Positions 14,655 to 23,872 of a stretch of DNA of 39,288 nt are shown here, in pieces (position 1 is the first letter of the stretch; every line of letters begins with the position of its first letter). Origin of the DNA: Streptomyces silvae (lineage in GTDB: Bacteria; Actinomycetota; Actinomycetes; Streptomycetales; Streptomycetaceae). Position numbers and translations under genes: made by a program. The DNA is taken from NCBI RefSeq assembly GCF_016745505.1, contig NZ_JAERUC010000115.1, positions 1-39,288 of the forward strand. The letters are read 5' to 3'. The notes beneath the pieces were generated by a model, which searched no databases, was not told the origin of the DNA, and worked only from the letters and a program-made list of their open reading frames with translations.

Positions 14655-15542
14655 GTGAGTACCCTTGCGCACACCATGATGACCGCCGCCCGCTCCGCCG
14701 ACTCCGGCCTCGCCGGCCCGGGCGAAATCGACCGCTACCCGTACACGGAGGCCCCGGCCGGCGAGCGTGCCGCCCTCCGTTCCTGGGGCGGTGCCGAATC
14801 CGATCTGGGGCGGGCGGGCCGGCGTGGCACGGCCAGTCGTGGCCGTGGACTTCACGGCCAACTGGTCCAGCAGCTCGGCCAGATGATTGTTTCCGGTGAC
14901 CTCGGTGCCGACCGGCCGCTCGTTCCGGAGGAGATCGGCCAGCGATTCGAGGTCTCCCGCACCGTTGTGAGGGAGTCCCTGCGCGTTCTCGAGGCGAAGG
15001 GCCTGGTCAGCGCCCGGCCCAACGTGGGCACCCGGGTGCGTCCCGTGAGTGACTGGAATCTGCTGGACCCCGACATCATCGAATGGCGCGCCTTCGGTCC
15101 GCAGCGCGACGACCAGCGCCGCGAGCTGGACGACCTCCGGTGGACCATCGAGCCGCTCGCCGCCCGGCTGGCCGCCGGCCACGGGCGCGAGGACATTCAG
15201 CAGCGCCTCGGCGACATGATCGAGATCATGGGGCACGCGACGGGCCAGGGGGACGCCATCACGTTCTCCCGGGCGGATGCGGAGTTCCACGCCCTGCTGA
15301 TCCAGGCGGCGGGCAACCGCATGCTCGAACACCTCTCCGGGATCGTGTCGGCGGCCCTGCATGTCTCGGGCGGGCCCGTCACCGGTTGTGACCGGCCCGC
15401 AGAGGCCTCCCTCGGGCACCATGCGCGGATCGTGGAGGCCCTCGCCTCGGGTGATTCCGCCGGTGCCGAGGCCGCCATGCGCCAGCTGCTGGTCGGGCAC
15501 ACCGACGGCGAGCGGGTGGTTCCCGCGCCTCGCGAGCACTGA
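14655..15542 (+). CDS. whiH: WhiH, GntR-family sporulation regulator
   Basis: A 295-residue GntR regulator of the FadR subgroup. Residues 65-135 are the winged helix (GLHGQLVQQLGQMIVSGDLGADRPLVPEEIGQRFEVSRTVVRESLRVLEAKGLVSARPNVGTRV), and residues 155-280 the all-helical FCD effector domain (LRWTIEPLAARLAAGH, DAEFHALLIQAAGNRML, HHARIVEALASGD). The sequence, including the N-terminal MSTLAHTMMTAARSADSGLAGPGE, matches my memory of S. coelicolor WhiH, needed for sporulation septation in aerial hyphae. GTG 14655 follows AAAGG at 4 nt. The histidine/aspartate-rich FCD suggests a metal-carboxylate ligand, unidentified. Located directly upstream of hrdB. Confidence 0.95.
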   Translation: MSTLAHTMMTAARSADSGLAGPGEIDRYPYTEAPAGERAALRSWGGAESDLGRAGRRGTASRGRGLHGQLVQQLGQMIVSGDLGADRPLVPEEIGQRFEVSRTVVRESLRVLEAKGLVSARPNVGTRVRPVSDWNLLDPDIIEWRAFGPQRDDQRRELDDLRWTIEPLAARLAAGHGREDIQQRLGDMIEIMGHATGQGDAITFSRADAEFHALLIQAAGNRMLEHLSGIVSAALHVSGGPVTGCDRPAEASLGHHARIVEALASGDSAGAEAAMRQLLVGHTDGERVVPAPREH

Positions 15543-15572
15543 ACGCCGCGAGACCGGGGTATGCGGACCGTG

Positions 15573-15601
15573 TGCCGCCGGACCCTCGCGGTTCGGCGGC
15601 A
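15573..15601 (+). terminator. Hairpin after whiH
   Basis: TGCCGCCG and CGGCGGCA form a perfect 8-bp stem with a 13-nt loop, followed by TGTTTGT. A second overlapping pair, CCGCGAG (15546) with CTCGCGG (15585), is mutually exclusive with it. Confidence 0.5.
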
Positions 15602-15866
15602 TGTTTGTACGGAGATGTGACCTCTGGGTCTGTTTGTCGCGGATGGGGTGTGACTGGGGCCACGCGAATTGGGCGTAACACTCCTCGAAACAGTGCGATG
15701 ACTTAAGAGGTGACCGCCGCGGAAGGAATACAGCAGCCACACAGTGCGCTGTGCAGTTCTGAGGCCAAGCCCGCGCCGTCGGCGACATCCCCAGCCGGCG
15801 GTCGTCGGTTCCAGCCCTCTCCAGGGCCGGGCCGGAAGCCGTTTCCATCGTTCCGAGAGGTTGTTC
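15602..15866 (+). promoter_or_regulatory. hrdB upstream region
   Basis: The 324-nt whiH-hrdB gap must hold the hrdB promoter(s). Its AT content rises between 15600 and 15720 (TGTTTGT, GAATTGGGCGTAACAC, GACTTAAG), the likely promoter zone, with TTGGGC and TAACAC as weak elements; I cannot fix a -10/-35 pair. The later part, 15720-15850, contains GGAAGGAAT but no correctly spaced GTT for a sigma-R promoter that I could confirm. GAGAGG at 15855 is the hrdB ribosome binding site. Confidence 0.45.
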
Positions 15867-17414
<1,548 letters not shown>

Positions 17415-17424
17415 ACCGAGGTCA

Positions 17425-17475
17425 GACATGGGCCGGGGCCCGGAACCGAAGAGGTTCCGGGCCCCGGCCCATGTC
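17425..17475 (+). terminator. Terminator of hrdB, perfect 23-bp stem
   Basis: Bases 17425-17447 and 17453-17475 are exact inverted repeats with a 5-nt GAAGA loop, 10 nt after the hrdB stop. Very stable, GC-rich, no T-run. Confidence 0.9.
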
Positions 17476-17543
17476 CGCATGCGATCGGCACCGGGGCGGA
17501 TGACGCTGAGTGGGCACTGTTCACCTCGGCGTCAGGAGCCTCC

Positions 17544-18374
17544 ATGCCCCGCGTTCTCGTCCGTGTCCTTCCCGCCGCGCTCACCCTGGCGGCCGCTGCG
17601 GCGGTGATACCCCTCGGTCCCCCCGCCCCGGCTGCCGCGGACAGCATCATCGTCGGCGGGAAGCCGGTGGCCGTCGCGGACAGTCCGTGGACCGTGGCCC
17701 TGTCGAGCCGTGACCGGTTCGGGGGAACCCGCGCGGGCCAGTTCTGCGGCGGAGTGGCGATCGCACACACCAAGGTGCTGACGGCCGCGCACTGCCTCAG
17801 GGACGACGTCCTGGGGGCGTCCGTCACGGAGGTCCGGGACCTGAGGGTCATCGCGGGCCGGGACGAGCTGAGCGGCCCGGGCGGTCAGGAGATCCCCGTG
17901 CGGTCGTCATGGGTCAATCCGGGCTACGACCCGCACACCAACGCCGGGGACCTCGCGGTTCTCACGCTGGACCGGGCGCTGCCGGAGAAAAGCGTCATCC
18001 CGATGGCCGGGGCAGGGAACGCGGCGTACGAGCCGGGCACCGAGGCCACGGTGTACGGCTGGGGGGACACGACCGGCTACGGCGCCTACGCGTCCGGTCT
18101 GCACGCCGCCACGGTGCGGGTGCTGCCTGACAGCGACTGCGCCCGGGCGTACCCCGGCGGCACACAGGGCGCGTACGACGCCTCATCGATGCTCTGCGCC
18201 GGTGACACCGCCGGCGGGCGGGATGCCTGCCAGGGGGACAGCGGAGGCCCGCTGGTGGCCCGTGGGCGCCTCATCGGGCTCGTCTCATGGGGCAGCGGCT
18301 GCGGGAGCCCTGGAAGCCCCGGTGTGTACACACGAGTGTCCGCGGCGATCCGGTGGATGGCCGACCGGACCTGA
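17544..18374 (+). CDS. Secreted trypsin-like serine protease (S1 family)
   Basis: A 276-residue exported protease. Residues 1-33 are a signal peptide (MPRVLVRVLPAALTL, hydrophobic core, cleavage near APAAA-DS). The mature protein begins close to IVGGKPV, the trypsin N-terminus that inserts on activation. The catalytic triad is visible: His in LTAAHC, Asp in NAGDLAVL and Ser in GDSGGP. The specificity-pocket residue lies six before the Ser in GRDACQGDSGGP, an Asp, predicting cleavage after Arg or Lys. Six cysteines suggest three disulfides. Start: ATG with GGAG 6 nt upstream. It lies alone between the hrdB terminator and a convergent gene. Confidence 0.92.
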   Translation: MPRVLVRVLPAALTLAAAAAVIPLGPPAPAAADSIIVGGKPVAVADSPWTVALSSRDRFGGTRAGQFCGGVAIAHTKVLTAAHCLRDDVLGASVTEVRDLRVIAGRDELSGPGGQEIPVRSSWVNPGYDPHTNAGDLAVLTLDRALPEKSVIPMAGAGNAAYEPGTEATVYGWGDTTGYGAYASGLHAATVRVLPDSDCARAYPGGTQGAYDASSMLCAGDTAGGRDACQGDSGGPLVARGRLIGLVSWGSGCGSPGSPGVYTRVSAAIRWMADRT

Positions 18375-18410
18375 CCACGGAGAACGGACCTCGCGTCCGG
18401 GCGTACGAGA

Positions 18411-18443
18411 ACGGGCGGCTTTCCCCGAGGGGAGGCCGCCCGT
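18411..18443. terminator. Bidirectional terminator between protease and DUF7455 genes
   Basis: ACGGGCGGC (18411-18419) pairs with GCCGCCCGT (18435-18443), with an inner CCCC/GGGG extension across one bulge. Lies between two convergent genes. Confidence 0.7.
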
Positions 18444-18489
18444 CGGCCGGTCCTGGACCGTACCCATGGCTCGTCGTGGATGCGAGGTG

Positions 18490-18723
18490 TCAGTGTTGTT
18501 CCTCGTCGGCAGCACTGGCCTGCACGGCAGTGAGCCGATCTGTCTCATCCTGTATTTCCGCGGCGATCTTCTTGAGTTCCGGCTCGAACTTGCGCCCGTG
18601 GTGGGCACAGAAGAGCAGTTCACCGCCGCTGATCAGGACGACGCGCAGATAAGCCTGGGCGCCGCAACGGTCACAGCGGTCTGCTGCGGTCAGCGGGCTC
18701 GCGGGGGTCAGAACAGTAGTCAC
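18490..18723 (-). CDS. Small zinc-ribbon-like protein (DUF7455 type)
   Basis: A 77-residue protein of a small actinobacterial family that, from memory, is named DUF7455. The core is CDRCGAQAYLRVVLISGGELLFCAHHGRKFEPEL: the CxxC and the CxHH form a likely one-zinc ribbon. The last third is an acidic helix (LKKIAAEIQDETDRL). The start is the GTG at 18723 with AGAGG about 4 nt upstream. Function unknown; a small nucleic-acid- or protein-binding adaptor is conjecture. A TTGACC at about 18762 on the minus strand could be the -35 element. Placed between the protease and parE in reverse orientation. Confidence 0.88.
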   Translation of the reverse strand: MTTVLTPASPLTAADRCDRCGAQAYLRVVLISGGELLFCAHHGRKFEPELKKIAAEIQDETDRLTAVQASAADEEQH

Positions 18724-18975
18724 GTCGCCTCTTCTCTAGCTCGACGAGCTGTCGTACCAGGGTCAACATCCAACCAGGCCGAAAACGTTCCCGCTCGTGG
18801 CATTTCTTCGAAACTTCTTCTCAGGATGGCTGTCTGTTGCCGGTTGGCGGCGAATGTGCCGTATTGCGTAGCGCTACGGTTTCGCGTTGCTTGTGTGGGC
18901 CGGTCCGCCGGCTGGCTTGCCGGTTGTTCATGAGGACGTGCCCGGAGCCTAAATGGTTCATGCCTCGAAGGGAAC

Positions 18976-18991
18976 GTGATGTGCACGTCAC
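18976..18991. promoter_or_regulatory. Operator-like near-palindrome upstream of parE
   Basis: GTGATGTGCACGTCAC pairs with itself at 14 of 16 positions around GTGCAC. It lies about 50 nt upstream of the candidate parE -10 box, consistent with an activator or repressor site. Confidence 0.4.
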
Positions 18992-19071
18992 CCTAACGAA
19001 TGATCGAACGCGTATGCGAGGCTGGACTAGCATAAGGATTCCCCCTGGGTGGCGTTACAACCGCTCTACCA

Positions 19072-19104
19072 GGCCTCGGTAGGCTCTCAGCGGCTACCGA
19101 GGCC
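19072..19104 (+). promoter_or_regulatory. Stem-loop in the parE leader
   Basis: GGCCTCGGTAG and CTACCGAGGCC form a perfect 11-bp stem with an 11-nt loop, ending 52 nt before the GTG. No T-run follows, so it may act at the mRNA level rather than as a terminator. Confidence 0.55.
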
Positions 19105-19155
19105 GAGCCCGTTACCCACTGGGCCCCAAATGAAATTCAGCGAGGAGCGAACCGC

Positions 19156-21282
19156 GTGACCGCCGATTCCGTGCCGTCCACTGCGCTGCTGACCGGAGCA
19201 GGCGGCGCAGACAGGGACAGCTCCAACTACACCGCGCGGCATCTTCTCGTCCTCGAGGGGCTCGAAGCGGTCCGCAAGCGCCCCGGGATGTACATCGGGT
19301 CCACGGACAGCCGCGGACTCATGCACTGCCTGTGGGAGATCATCGACAACTCGGTCGACGAAGCTCTCGGCGGGTACTGCGACAGCATCGAGGTCATCCT
19401 CCACGACGACTCCTCCGTGGAGGTCCGTGACAACGGCCGGGGCATCCCGGTCGACGTGGAGCCCAAGACCGGGCTCTCCGGCATCGAGGTCGTCATGACC
19501 AAGCTGCACGCGGGAGGAAAGTTCGGCGGCGGGTCCTACGCGGCGTCGGGCGGCCTGCACGGCGTCGGCGCCTCCGTCGTGAACGCGCTCTCCGCCCGGC
19601 TGGACGTCGAGGTCGACCGCAACAGCGCCACCCACTCCATCAGCTTCCGCCGCGGTGTCCCGGGCATGTTCACGGAGCAGGGCCCGGACAGCCCCTTCGA
19701 CCCCGCCAACGGCCTCCGCAAGAGCAAGCGCGTCCCCAAGACGCGTACGGGTACCCGGGTGCGGTACTGGGCGGACCGGCAGATCTTCCTCAAGGACGCC
19801 AAGCTCAACCTGGAGACGCTGTACCAGCGGGCACGGCAGACCGCTTTCCTCGTACCGGGCCTCACCATCGTCGTGCGCGACGAGCGCGGCATCGACGGCG
19901 AGGGCAAGACGGAGGAGACGTTCCGCTTCGACGGCGGGATCAGCGAGTTCTGCGAGTACCTGGCGCAGGACAAGGCCGTCTGCGACGTCCAGCGCCTGAG
20001 TGGCACGGGCACCTTCAAGGAGACCGTGCCGGTCCTGGACGACCGCGGGCACATGACGGCGACCGAGGTCACGCGTGAGCTGGGTGTCGACATCGCCCTG
20101 CGCTGGGGCACCGGCTACGACACGAATCTCAAGTCCTTCGTCAACATCATCGCCACCCCCAAGGGCGGCACCCACGTCAGCGGCTTCGAGCGCTCCCTCA
20201 CCAGGACGGTGAACGAGGTCCTGCGCTCCTCCAAGATGCTGCGGGTCGCCGAGGACGACATCGTCAAGGACGACGCTCTGGAGGGCCTGACGGCGGTCGT
20301 CACCGTGCGGCTGGCCGAGCCGCAGTTCGAGGGCCAGACCAAGGAGGTGCTGGGCACCTCGGCGGCCAACCGGATCGTGGCCAATGTGGTCGCCAAGGAG
20401 CTCAAGGCCTTCCTGACGTCCACGAAGCGCGACGCCAAGGCCCAGGCCAGGGCGGTTCTGGACAAGGCCGTGGCCGCGGCACGCACCCGCATCGCCGCCC
20501 GCCAGCACAAGGACGCGCAGCGCCGCAAGACCGCGCTGGAGTCCTCCTCGCTGCCCGCGAAGCTCGCGGACTGCCGGAGCGACGACGTGGACCGGAGCGA
20601 GCTCTTCATCGTGGAGGGCGACTCGGCCCTCGGCACCGCGAAGCTGGCCCGCAACAGTGAGTTCCAGGCCCTGCTGCCGATCCGCGGCAAGATCCTCAAC
20701 GTCCAGAAGTCGTCCGTCTCGGACATGCTCAAGAACGCCGAGTGCGGGGCCATCATCCAGGTCATAGGAGCGGGCTCCGGGCGCACCTTCGACATCGACG
20801 CGGCGCGCTACGGCAAGGTCATCATGATGACGGACGCCGACGTCGACGGCTCGCACATCCGCACCCTGCTGCTCACGCTCTTCCAGCGCTACATGCGGCC
20901 GATGGTCGAGGCGGGGCGGGTGTTCGCGGCCGTCCCCCCGCTGCACCGGATCGAGCTCGTCCAGCCGAAGAAGGGCCAGGACAAGTACATCTACACCTAC
21001 TCCGACAACGAGCTCCGGCAGACCCTGCTGGAGCTGCAGCGGAAGAACGTCCGGTTCAAGGACTCGATCCAGCGGTACAAGGGCCTCGGGGAGATGGACG
21101 CGGACCAGCTCGCGGAGACCACGATGGACCCGCGCCACCGCACCCTGCGCCGGATCAACATCGGGGACCTGGAATCCTCCGAGCACGTCTTCGACCTGTT
21201 GATGGGCAACGAGGTCGCTCCGCGCAAGGAGTTCATCACCAGCTCCGCCGCGACCCTGGACCGCTCGCGCATCGACGTCTGA
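19156..21282 (+). CDS. parE: DNA topoisomerase IV subunit B
   Basis: A 708-residue type IIA topoisomerase ATPase subunit; with ParC it decatenates daughter chromosomes, important at sporulation septation. GHKL ATPase motifs: EIIDNSVDEA, DNGRGIPV, GGLHGVGASVVNALS and the K-loop QTKEVLGTS. TOPRIM motifs: IVEGDSALG and MTDADVDGSHIRTLLL. The usual EGDSAGG is EGDSALG here. C-terminal IQRYKGLGEMDADQLAETTMDP contacts the A subunit. The GTG at 19156 has GAGGAG 8 nt upstream. It is called ParE rather than GyrB because of the shared window with parC and the absence of gyrA next to it. Confidence 0.95.
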   Translation: MTADSVPSTALLTGAGGADRDSSNYTARHLLVLEGLEAVRKRPGMYIGSTDSRGLMHCLWEIIDNSVDEALGGYCDSIEVILHDDSSVEVRDNGRGIPVDVEPKTGLSGIEVVMTKLHAGGKFGGGSYAASGGLHGVGASVVNALSARLDVEVDRNSATHSISFRRGVPGMFTEQGPDSPFDPANGLRKSKRVPKTRTGTRVRYWADRQIFLKDAKLNLETLYQRARQTAFLVPGLTIVVRDERGIDGEGKTEETFRFDGGISEFCEYLAQDKAVCDVQRLSGTGTFKETVPVLDDRGHMTATEVTRELGVDIALRWGTGYDTNLKSFVNIIATPKGGTHVSGFERSLTRTVNEVLRSSKMLRVAEDDIVKDDALEGLTAVVTVRLAEPQFEGQTKEVLGTSAANRIVANVVAKELKAFLTSTKRDAKAQARAVLDKAVAAARTRIAARQHKDAQRRKTALESSSLPAKLADCRSDDVDRSELFIVEGDSALGTAKLARNSEFQALLPIRGKILNVQKSSVSDMLKNAECGAIIQVIGAGSGRTFDIDAARYGKVIMMTDADVDGSHIRTLLLTLFQRYMRPMVEAGRVFAAVPPLHRIELVQPKKGQDKYIYTYSDNELRQTLLELQRKNVRFKDSIQRYKGLGEMDADQLAETTMDPRHRTLRRINIGDLESSEHVFDLLMGNEVAPRKEFITSSAATLDRSRIDV

Positions 21283-21286
21283 GGCT

Positions 21287-21322
21287 CTCCACCCGTGGGT
21301 GGAGACCTTTTTCCACCCACGG
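21287..21322 (+). terminator. parE terminator with two competing hairpins
   Basis: CTCCACC/GGTGGAG (7 bp, loop CGTG) is followed directly by ACCTTTTT, a canonical intrinsic terminator that is rare in this GC-rich genome. CCGTGGGTGGA (21293-21303) can instead pair with TCCACCCACGG (21312-21322), which consumes one arm and the T-run. Confidence 0.75.
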
Positions 21323-21402
21323 TCAGCCCCTGAGCCGATCCCGTGATCCCCGCACCTCCGTAGCGTCGAGGACATCGAATCCTCACGCCCTCGGAGGCCG
21401 GC

Positions 21403-21942
21403 ATGGCAGAGCTCGTCAACGTTCTGGTGATCATCGCGGTTGTCGCGCTCGTCGTCGTCCGTCAGTTCTCGGCGCAGCGGGTCGGCGACCGGAAGCGGTG
21501 GTGGGTGCTGCCGGTGGTCCTCCTCGTCGTCGCCCTGCGCGGTGACGGAGCCCTCGACCCCCGCCACGAAGCGCTGTCGGTGGTGATACTCGGCGCGAGC
21601 CTCGTGGTGGGGCTGGTCACCGGTGCGGGATGGGGCTGGACCGCCCGGCTCTGGCAGGCGCCGGACGACACCCTCTGGAGCCGGGGGACCAGGGCGACCG
21701 TCTTCGTGTGGGCGGGCGGGATCATGCTGCGCGTCGCGCTGGCCGTGACCGCTGTTCTCCTCGGCGTGCACCAGGGGACGGAGGCTCTGCTCATATCGCT
21801 CGCGGCCATGCTGTTCGCGCGCAGCGGTGTGCTGGCTCTGCGGGCCGGCGGCATACGTGAGCAGTACGGTGTCAGCGCGGCTTCTCCGGCCGGAGGCGCG
21901 CCGTCGGCGGCCGGGCCGGTCATGACGAAGGGCGGGGCGTGA
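21403..21942 (+). CDS. DUF1453-type membrane protein
   Basis: A 179-residue membrane protein with four to five hydrophobic helices (LVIIAVVALVVV, WWVLPVVLLVVAL, VVILGASLVVGLVTG, IMLRVALAVTAVLLGV, ALLISLAAMLFA) and a short polar C-terminal tail. It resembles CcdC-like/DUF1453 proteins. ATG at 21403 follows GGAGG. It overlaps the kinase gene by 4 nt (GTGA), so the three genes form a translationally coupled operon; a membrane accessory role for the sensor is plausible inference. Confidence 0.75.
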   Translation: MAELVNVLVIIAVVALVVVRQFSAQRVGDRKRWWVLPVVLLVVALRGDGALDPRHEALSVVILGASLVVGLVTGAGWGWTARLWQAPDDTLWSRGTRATVFVWAGGIMLRVALAVTAVLLGVHQGTEALLISLAAMLFARSGVLALRAGGIREQYGVSAASPAGGAPSAAGPVMTKGGA

Positions 21943-23102
21943 ACCGCGGTACGTGGACGAGCTGGCCCTCCAAGGAGGCCCTCACGCCGGCGCCCCGCAC
22001 CCCGCTCAGGGCCGCCATCGGGCGGTTCGTCTGGGCCGCGGTGTTCGCCGGCTACCTCTGGAAGGCCTTCACGGACGGGCGGTTCGCCCTCTGGCAGGTG
22101 GCGATCGGTCTGGTGGTGACAGCCGGCTGTGCGGCAGTCGGCAAGGAGTTCTTCCGGACCACCAGGGAGCATCGTCTCGGGCCGTCGCTCGGCCTGCTGG
22201 TGCTGCTGATCGCTGTGGCGTTCGGGGCCCTGGGGGCGGGTGCGGGGGCCGCCGCGGCCGTGCTGTGGTGCGTGTGCGCGGTGGTGGCCCTGGAACGGCT
22301 CCCGTTGTTCGCCGCGGTTCCTCTCACGGCGGTCACGCTTGTCGCCTACGTCGTCGTCAAGGGCGACGGCGAGCTCACGAGCGTGATCACCGCGGGTGGG
22401 CTGTGCCTGGGCGGGTACGTGCTGCGGCTCGATGCCGAGGCCCGGGGCAGCTCCCAGCGCCTCCTCGCCCAGGAGCGCGCCGCGAGGGAGGCGGAGGCCG
22501 GGAGTGCCGCGCTGGCGGAGAGATCCAGGATCGCCCGCGAGATCCACGATGTGCTCGCCCACAGCCTCTCCGCCCAGCTGGTGCACCTGGAAGCTGCCCG
22601 GCTGCTGATCGAGCGGGAGCCGTCCGCGGAATTCCGTGACCAGGTGCTGGAGAGGGTGGTGGCGGCGCGCTCCATGGCGCGTGAGGGCCTCGCGGAGACC
22701 CGTCAGGCGCTCTCCGCGCTGCGCGGGGAGATGATCCCGGTGGAGGACTTCCTGCGCCAGCTGATGGCCGGTGAGCCGGCCGAGGTGTCCGTGGCGGGGG
22801 AGCGGAGGCAGCTGACGGCGGAGGCGTCGCAGACGGTGCGGAGGGTGGCCCAGGAGGCGCTGACCAACACCCGCAAACACGCGCCCGGGGCGGTCGTCAC
22901 CGTCCGGCTGGAGTATCAGCCGGACACAGTGGCCCTGGAGGTACGGGACTCCGGCGGCCGCCGTCCTGCGGGCGAGCTCGCTGTCAGTGGCTCCGGATAC
23001 GGTCTGGTCGGGATGCGGGAACGTGCCGAGCTGCTCGGCGGGACGCTGGAGGCAGGGCCGGACGAGGAGGGATTCGTGGTGAATCTGCGGGTGCCCGCGT
23101 GA
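21939..23102 (+). CDS. NarL-type sensor histidine kinase
   Basis: A 387-residue kinase. Residues 28-165 carry five to six hydrophobic helices, the membrane sensor. The HisKA_3 phosphoacceptor is in RSRIAREIHDVLAHSLSAQLVHLE (about residues 198-221), followed by the HATPase_c domain with the N-box RVAQEALTNTRKHAPGA and G-box GSGYGLVGMRERAELLGG. There is no large extracellular loop, so it probably senses a membrane signal, perhaps with the overlapping DUF1453 protein. The GTG start lies inside the previous gene's end, and its own 3' end overlaps the regulator by 4 nt. Signal unknown. Confidence 0.92.
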   Translation: MNRGTWTSWPSKEALTPAPRTPLRAAIGRFVWAAVFAGYLWKAFTDGRFALWQVAIGLVVTAGCAAVGKEFFRTTREHRLGPSLGLLVLLIAVAFGALGAGAGAAAAVLWCVCAVVALERLPLFAAVPLTAVTLVAYVVVKGDGELTSVITAGGLCLGGYVLRLDAEARGSSQRLLAQERAAREAEAGSAALAERSRIAREIHDVLAHSLSAQLVHLEAARLLIEREPSAEFRDQVLERVVAARSMAREGLAETRQALSALRGEMIPVEDFLRQLMAGEPAEVSVAGERRQLTAEASQTVRRVAQEALTNTRKHAPGAVVTVRLEYQPDTVALEVRDSGGRRPAGELAVSGSGYGLVGMRERAELLGGTLEAGPDEEGFVVNLRVPA

Positions 23103-23776
23103 GCGCGCGTGTGGTGGTGGCGGACGACCAGTCGGTGGTGCGGGAGGGCATCGTCATGCTGCTCGGCCTGCTGCCCGGCATCGAGGTGGTCGGGGCCGCG
23201 AAGGACGGGGACGAGGCGGTCGCCCTCGTCGCCGAGATGTCTCCCGACGTGGTCCTGATGGATCTGCGGATGCCCCGGTGCGACGGCGTCGAGGCCACGC
23301 GCCGTATCCGCAGGGAGCATCCCGGCACCCAGGTGGTGGTCCTCACCACCTTCGCGGACGACGATTCGCTGTTCACCGCCCTGCAGGCGGGAGCGCGTGG
23401 CTACCTCACCAAGGACGCCCGAGGCGAGGAGATCGCCCAGGCCATCGAGGCGGTGCTCTCCGGGGAGGCCGGGCTCTCACCGAAGGTGCAGAGCCGGCTG
23501 CTGGAGCGGCTCACCGCTCAGGCCGTCGCGGCCGGGGCGCCGCTCCCGGCGGAGCTGCCCGACGGGATCACCCCCAGGGAGGCCGAGGTGCTGGTCCTCA
23601 TCGCGGACGGACTGTCCAACGTGGAGATCGCCCGTACGCTGCACATCTCCCGGGCCACGGTGAAGACGCACATCAACAACCTCTTCTCCAAGACGGGCGC
23701 CCGCGACAGGACGGGAGCAGTGCGTTATGCCTACGGCCGGGGTCTCGCACACCCACCCGGCACTTCCGTCACCTGA
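23099..23776 (+). CDS. NarL/LuxR-type response regulator
   Basis: A 225-residue two-domain regulator. The receiver (1-120) has the acidic pair in VVVADDQ, phosphoacceptor Asp in VVLMDLRMP, Thr in VLTTFADDD and Lys in YLTKDA. Residues 155-220 are a LuxR-type helix-turn-helix (ITPREAEVLVLIADGLSNVEIARTLHISRATVKTHINNLFSKTGARDR). GTG start overlaps the kinase stop. The DUF485-symporter operon begins 96 nt downstream and is a natural candidate target. Confidence 0.93.
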   Translation: MSARVVVADDQSVVREGIVMLLGLLPGIEVVGAAKDGDEAVALVAEMSPDVVLMDLRMPRCDGVEATRRIRREHPGTQVVVLTTFADDDSLFTALQAGARGYLTKDARGEEIAQAIEAVLSGEAGLSPKVQSRLLERLTAQAVAAGAPLPAELPDGITPREAEVLVLIADGLSNVEIARTLHISRATVKTHINNLFSKTGARDRTGAVRYAYGRGLAHPPGTSVT

Positions 23777-23872
23777 AATGGTGAAGCACGGCGAATGAAG
23801 TGCCCGGGATCTTCCCGGTCTGCCCATTCTTGGCTACGCGGCCGAAAAGGCTCGTGGACAAGGGAGTTGTCG

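Larger units (their letters stand above)
18724..19155. other. Divergent DUF7455/parE intergenic region
   Basis: A 432-nt gap with unusually low GC for this chromosome between 18780 and 19060. It holds a perfect 12-mer palindrome CGTAGCGCTACG (18867-18878), two similar blocks TTGTTCATG and TGGTTCATG near 18925 and 18955, a 16-nt near-palindrome at 18976, a TAGCAT hexamer at 19028 that could be a parE -10 box, and a stem-loop at 19072. No open reading frame or tRNA is seen. Confidence 0.5.

Noticed and set aside
15720..15760. Sigma-R type promoter (GGAAT-N18-GTT) for hrdB
   Set aside because: GGAAT occurs here, but the nearest GTT is about 26 nt away, not 18, so the match is not acceptable.
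19072..19104. A tRNA or intrinsic terminator at the parE leader stem-loop
   Set aside because: There is a single stem with no cloverleaf, no CCA-like end and no T-run; kept only as a leader structure.
19087..21771. An 894-residue antisense frame across parE
   Set aside because: Opposite a clear ParE; its sequence is rich in Arg, Asp, Leu and Val in the shadow pattern with no motif.
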